This document shows positions 60,701-64,000 of a stretch of 64,000 bases of DNA, one piece after another; the stretch's first letter is position 1, and every line of letters starts with the position of its first letter. The notes under the pieces were generated by a model. The model made no database searches. It worked only from the letters and a program-made list of their open reading frames with translations, and was not told the origin of the DNA. The stretch covers positions 1 to 64,000 of the forward strand of contig CAZJKT010000003.1 in assembly GCA_964547015.1 (NCBI GenBank), written 5' to 3'. Source of the DNA: JAFGCN01 sp964547015. GTDB lineage: Archaea > Aenigmatarchaeota > Aenigmatarchaeia > QMZS01. The translations under genes were made by a program, and so were the position numbers.

Positions 60701-60986
60701 TCTTGCCGTTGATTTTGTCGATATGGTCTTTGATATTGAGGTCATATTCCCTCAGTTTTGCTTCATCAAGGATATTATAGGGGTAAGGCACATTTATCGC
60801 CCCAAAATAGTCCAAAATCGCCTTCATGAAGTTGCTCTGGTCGGACTCGAATTTGTACTCAAAATCCGCCTTTTCCTTTAGAAAGTCGATAAATTTGCAG
60901 GTATCGTCAAAACCCAGGCACCTTGGCAGAATCTTTGGAAGGACCAAAGACGCGCTCAAATTCTCATTAATCTCCTTTTTTACCAT
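57750..60986 (-). CDS. res: Type III restriction enzyme Res subunit
   Basis: 1078 aa. Helicase part: WMATGSGKTLVMH (Walker A, about residue 164), LVDEGHRGASG (DEAH-type, about 260) and FGRGVRIHG (motif VI). C-terminal nuclease: YPDFILWILEDTKQ with IDPKG (PD-(D/E)xK type, about residues 980-997). It uses ATP to move or switch and cuts DNA when two unmethylated sites are found. The last bases of mod overlap its start by 7 nt. Confidence 0.92.
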   Translation of the reverse strand: MVKKEINENLSASLVLPKILPRCLGFDDTCKFIDFLKEKADFEYKFESDQSNFMKAILDYFGAINVPYPYNILDEAKLREYDLNIKDHIDKINGKREIVFKVFQYAALLITEIYLDLYFQKKEEQELGEFIEFLNQGKNNIPEKYTDIDDYLQDDLEKLCYWMATGSGKTLVMHINIHQYLHYAEKYRQEINNIILITPNEDLSRQHLKEFEKSGFRAIMAKKDNFVRKAIKIIDINKLSETTKDKTISYRAFGDKNLILVDEGHRGASGNAWLKMRSKVAKEGFTMEYSATFRDVGKKKEAKDYKKTILFDYSYKYYHKEGYGKDYFISNVGKQDEYEKNIMLGNLLSFYQQKKLFLENRREAETTHLIENPLWILVGSRVVESDKDNLDEKISSDIFKFVVFLNRLKLKKEHYLKAIENFLVSGNLPLKDERGNPLFQDHFPYLRELLQNTFKNDTKALFDDLFKTVFYSGYNDSLLVMEDIHDSDGEIGLKYGDSDATYFGLIYVGKGNDKKILKKAKETANKELNTVRQRTNSISKSQFKALSTPKEQPVNVLIGAKKFIEGWDNYRISSMLLMNFAKTRGVSAIQLFGRGVRIHGYKNSMKRSSKDLRPISGELKKYLPLLETLNVFGIDASYMEAFREELAEDIEFYVEKEINIHLRMPDSVKFSDLLCIERERDVEGSFRRTELVSMLPFATEIRLDLNPHITAMNSKTSDSKDIPKTRPESCPIFTEEYLDLVDWERLLTELRRHKRVKNYQNLSLCSAEELKNYLVSNDAMVSVYGDMAYLNARKDISVARTLLERAYLEVITKAMNKNYSLALRRYYEKRMSLAKLSESKVPTTCQMKIFTDEKGAIKGSVDERIRGVLEAVLKTKSRIIDFDDIQTVLEDTPGSKNALNKLCVRFDKHAYYPLLVAQEGGTASYTFHPAGLNDGEKSFIDALRIFLERKDIGGRKVVLLRNHEGIGYGYYLETELFYPDFILWILEDTKQKIIFIDPKGLNHVDWEKINFHKYVKAIERNLREKHPDEAFELYSFIVSQTPKEQLSQDILNDPESRGIYLTSDRDYLSRLFEKVGVS

Positions 60987-63949
60987 AAGCGCTTCCTCAT
61001 TTCATCATAGATGTTACGGTAATTTTGTGAAACGAGACTGTCGCAGCTTATGAAAACTTCCTTGTATTTATCTTCCAGGAGCTTGTCCATGAATTTGCCG
61101 GCGGCTTTCTTTTCCTCGTCGTCCCTGCACGGAGGTCTCCAGATCGCTATGGCTTTTTCGCCTTTGTACCTGCCCTTTACGACAAAATATTCAGCGCCGT
61201 TGTCCTCCAGTTTCTCCATTTTGTCCACATCAAGCCCCATCAGGTAAATAAATGTCTCGATTAAGTCCACGGTTTTTTCTGTTGTGGCACCGTCAATTTT
61301 CAGGTCAGAACCGCCCGACTCGTTCAAAACCTTGATTTTTAAATCAAGGTGCTTGTCCTCAGTGTCCACTCCAAGGAAATTCCCGGATTTGCCCTTGTCT
61401 ATGCCATTTTGGAGCATGTATTTCAAAACATCGCCCTTTTGGTCGTAGAATCGGTTCAAATCCATCTGTTTGAAGACCACATTTTCAAGGGCGTCCTCGT
61501 ACTGTTCCATTTCGTGGTACTTGAAAAAGCCGCCAATTGAATCCATATCCTGCGGCTTGCCGTCCTTCCAGTTTAGGGAGTAGAGCACTTTCTTTATCCT
61601 TGGATTGAGGACGGTATGAAAATAATCGCCCATTTCGACAAGGATGAATTTTCTCTTTCCTTTGTCCTCCTTGTTTAGAGAGATTACTGCATGTCCGGTT
61701 GTTCCTGAACCTGCGAAGAAATCCAGATTCACAGAGGCATCATTCATTGTCGCACCAATCAATTGCTCATACAACGAAACGGGATGGCAATATGGAAAAA
61801 ATAAATCCATACCATCTAAAAAATATTTACCACTTTTTGCATCTTTAATCACAGACGAAAGTTGTCGCTTTGAGTCAGAATCAAGATATACTTTTTTTTG
61901 TGGCTGAGTAGAATGATCTTCACCCCACAGGATTTCATCGTCATCTATCATCTTTTTCAGAGTTTCGGGTGTGCGAGACCAGCCATTGGTTGGGATAGGA
62001 CAAGGTTTTTTTGTTTTGGGATGTATCAAAGGTATGTGGAATTTTGGGTCGGACCTATATTCGGGGGCACCCATAGCAACTCCACGAAAAACTCTGCCAT
62101 CATCTTCAAGAAGTCTATATGCTTTCTCACCTCCCGTGAGATCTGTTTGAGAAATTATCCACCTTGAAAATTCTCTCCGTGAATCATCATTAACTCCACC
62201 CGAAAGCTCGATAAACCGCTTTGCATGCTCAATAATACTCAATACGGCACTATTACGCATATAGACAGGTCCACTAAATTTGGAACGCCAAAGAATGTAC
62301 TCGTGTTGCGTAGCGATTCCTTGTCTACCTAACATGGGATTCTTTTTATCCCAAATTATTGTTCCTCTACTAGGTAAACCAAATCTATCCAACATTACAA
62401 ATAAAACCTCATATTCATTTTCATCGATATGACATTGAAAGACACCCTCCAATGATAAAACCTTGGCAGACGATTCTACACACTGAGACATAAGAGATAG
62501 CCAACTTGAATGCCTGTAGTTGTTTTTATAAAGAAAACCACTAGTTTCAGTATTATATGGAGGATCAATGTGTATGCAAGTTACCCTTTCTCTGTACTTC
62601 TCCTGCAAGAGATTGAGCGCCTGCCAGTTCTCGGAATGAATCAAAATCCCGTCAAGTTTCTCGTCAAGCCCCTCGATTTGCCCCAAAATCCTCCATTTGA
62701 AGCTATTTGAGAAGTTTTTAGTGTCAAGGGGCAGTTTTCTCCACTTGCCGTTTATTTTAAGGTCGTCTTTGCCCTTGACCTCAATCCCAAAAAGGGCTTT
62801 CCACTCGGAAATCTGGGTCTTATTTGACAAGATTTCCGGAACAATTTCCTCCAAGAAATTTTCCCCGCAAAACTCTGAAATCTTGTCCAGAGTGATTACA
62901 TAGTGGCTCTCCAAAATGAATTTCTTCTTCTCCCAGACTTTTTTCTTGAGATTCTCCAAAGCGTCGAGCTTCTCGATTATATTCTTCGAGACATCCTTGA
63001 AGACTTTTGCGACGATTTTGCGGTTCTCGCTAAAATTGCCCTTATCGTCAATATAATCGTCCACATGCACGACTTCCTGATTTAAGTAAAAATTGAGTTG
63101 CCCTCTCAAAAACCCGCCCAGATTCTTGTGGATAAAATAATCCTCCTTGTACTTTCTCTGGAATTTGTTCAAAATGCCCTCCAGGCCCTCAATTTCGCCA
63201 ACGGTCTCCAAAATCTTTGAAATCGCCTGCAAATTGAGGGCTTTTTGAATTTCTGCCTGATTCTTGCCAAGCTCCTTAAGCTCGTCTGTGACAAAAACCC
63301 GCTCAAAATTCACCTTAAGTTCGCCGTCATCCTCAATCGGGTTCTCCTCAGAAAGCATAAAACAGGTCATTCCTCCCTTCTGGTTTCCCTTTTTCTCCTC
63401 GACCTTGACCACCCGCAAAAGCACCGTGCGCCCGTTTGCCTCGAAACTGAAGCGGGAGTATCGCTCAGAAGTCTTAATATAATACATATCCTTTGTCACC
63501 CAGTGCAAATCTACCTCAGAGCCGTCATAAGGGATGAGATAAGTGCCCTCTTTGAAATAAAACTGCGAGATAAAATCGCCGTCCTGATAATACCTTGAAA
63601 AGAAATTTACAAGGTGCTTGTAAATCTCATCAGTAATATCGCCAATTGTGCCAATTTCTTTCTTCTTTGCCAGCAAATCCTGGTATTTTTTAGAGTCCTC
63701 CAAAGAAACGCCGGCTTCGGTAAGGGTTTTTCTAAGCTCAGAAAGCTCTTTTTCAATGTCCTCGCCAAACTCCTTCCTGATATTGAGAATCCCGGTTTTC
63801 ACAAGCACGGAAAGCTCCTTTTCGACAAATGCGTCGATTTCCTCATTTTTCTGCTTCATCAGGCGATAGACCCCAAAATCAAGGTCTTTATCGTCAGACC
63901 GAAACATTTCTCTTAACTGCTTTTTCAAACGGTTAAATGATTCATCCAT
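60980..63949 (-). CDS. mod: Type III DNA methyltransferase Mod subunit
   Basis: 989 aa. DPPYNTE (about residue 462) is the catalytic motif of an adenine N6 enzyme; DFFAGSGTTGHAV (about residue 743) is the SAM motif. The order DPPY before FxGxG is that of the beta class. About 430 residues precede the first motif, rich in long helices (RLKKQLREMF onward), larger than classical Mod proteins. The region between the two motifs should read the target. It is first in the operon; the start is 51 nt from the window edge. Confidence 0.92.
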   Translation of the reverse strand: MDESFNRLKKQLREMFRSDDKDLDFGVYRLMKQKNEEIDAFVEKELSVLVKTGILNIRKEFGEDIEKELSELRKTLTEAGVSLEDSKKYQDLLAKKKEIGTIGDITDEIYKHLVNFFSRYYQDGDFISQFYFKEGTYLIPYDGSEVDLHWVTKDMYYIKTSERYSRFSFEANGRTVLLRVVKVEEKKGNQKGGMTCFMLSEENPIEDDGELKVNFERVFVTDELKELGKNQAEIQKALNLQAISKILETVGEIEGLEGILNKFQRKYKEDYFIHKNLGGFLRGQLNFYLNQEVVHVDDYIDDKGNFSENRKIVAKVFKDVSKNIIEKLDALENLKKKVWEKKKFILESHYVITLDKISEFCGENFLEEIVPEILSNKTQISEWKALFGIEVKGKDDLKINGKWRKLPLDTKNFSNSFKWRILGQIEGLDEKLDGILIHSENWQALNLLQEKYRERVTCIHIDPPYNTETSGFLYKNNYRHSSWLSLMSQCVESSAKVLSLEGVFQCHIDENEYEVLFVMLDRFGLPSRGTIIWDKKNPMLGRQGIATQHEYILWRSKFSGPVYMRNSAVLSIIEHAKRFIELSGGVNDDSRREFSRWIISQTDLTGGEKAYRLLEDDGRVFRGVAMGAPEYRSDPKFHIPLIHPKTKKPCPIPTNGWSRTPETLKKMIDDDEILWGEDHSTQPQKKVYLDSDSKRQLSSVIKDAKSGKYFLDGMDLFFPYCHPVSLYEQLIGATMNDASVNLDFFAGSGTTGHAVISLNKEDKGKRKFILVEMGDYFHTVLNPRIKKVLYSLNWKDGKPQDMDSIGGFFKYHEMEQYEDALENVVFKQMDLNRFYDQKGDVLKYMLQNGIDKGKSGNFLGVDTEDKHLDLKIKVLNESGGSDLKIDGATTEKTVDLIETFIYLMGLDVDKMEKLEDNGAEYFVVKGRYKGEKAIAIWRPPCRDDEEKKAAGKFMDKLLEDKYKEVFISCDSLVSQNYRNIYDEMRKRLW

Positions 63950-64000
63950 TCTAAATTGCCCTCTTGAAGTGCTTGCACATAAATCTATATGGGCAATTTT

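Overview
The window is archaeal. It carries archaeal-type ribosomal proteins (eL21, uL4, uL23, uL13, uS9, uL15), RNA polymerase subunits Rpo4 and Rpo10, SecY and Sec61beta, class I lysyl-tRNA synthetase, Cbf5, Dph2, tRNA-splicing endonuclease EndA and RtcB ligase, and many genes with a TATA box about 25 nt upstream of the start codon (leaderless style). Ribosomal genes are scattered in pairs, proteins are small, and orphan genes and tRNA introns are abundant, which suggests a DPANN-like or deep euryarchaeal lineage; I cannot name it from sequence alone.

Layout. 1-5 kb: end of a membrane protein, a small zinc ribbon protein, a secreted cysteine-rich protein, a secreted nuclease-fold protein, a coiled-coil protein, then eL21-Rpo4-DUF655. 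5-15 kb: orphan and membrane proteins, LysRS, Nudix hydrolase, tRNA-Arg(UCG) with two introns, a ferredoxin:thioredoxin reductase-like protein, an M29 aminopeptidase and agmatinase. 15-26 kb: an IS200-type element, uL23/uL4 with an unrelated gene between them, tRNA-Leu(UAG) with four introns, a degenerate archaemetzincin, EndA, nitroreductase, Cbf5, Sec61beta, tRNA-Leu(CAA) with three introns, uS9/uL13, Rpo10-thioredoxin, SecY and uL15. 26-39 kb: two tandem bactofilin-like membrane proteins, PrmC-like methyltransferase, FKBP, a histone-fold protein, prenyl synthase, a NadM-NadE fusion, rhomboid, PorD and a small lipid-linked glycosylation cluster. 39.5-46.5 kb: a ten-gene arsenic operon, all on the minus strand. 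46.5-64 kb: DUF424, a cysteine-rich repeat surface protein, ValRS, Dph2, a duplicated membrane protein pair, RtcB and a type III restriction-modification system that fills the right end.

Two stories stand out. First, three tRNA genes hold nine introns between them (4+3+2), in the D loop, anticodon loop, variable arm and T loop. Each has a bulge-helix-bulge splice motif, and most share one internal architecture; the three T-loop introns are each exactly 95 nt. A similar element lies directly at the secY stop codon. The splicing machinery (EndA, with an unusual N-terminal tail and an enlarged active-site loop, and RtcB) is in the same window. Second, the arsenic operon joins an ArsR regulator, thiol-redox proteins, ArsM methylase and ArsE/F/G- and ArsP-like proteins. 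A shared 21-bp motif overlaps the promoters in front of both arsR and arsM, which suggests ArsR controls the operon at two points.
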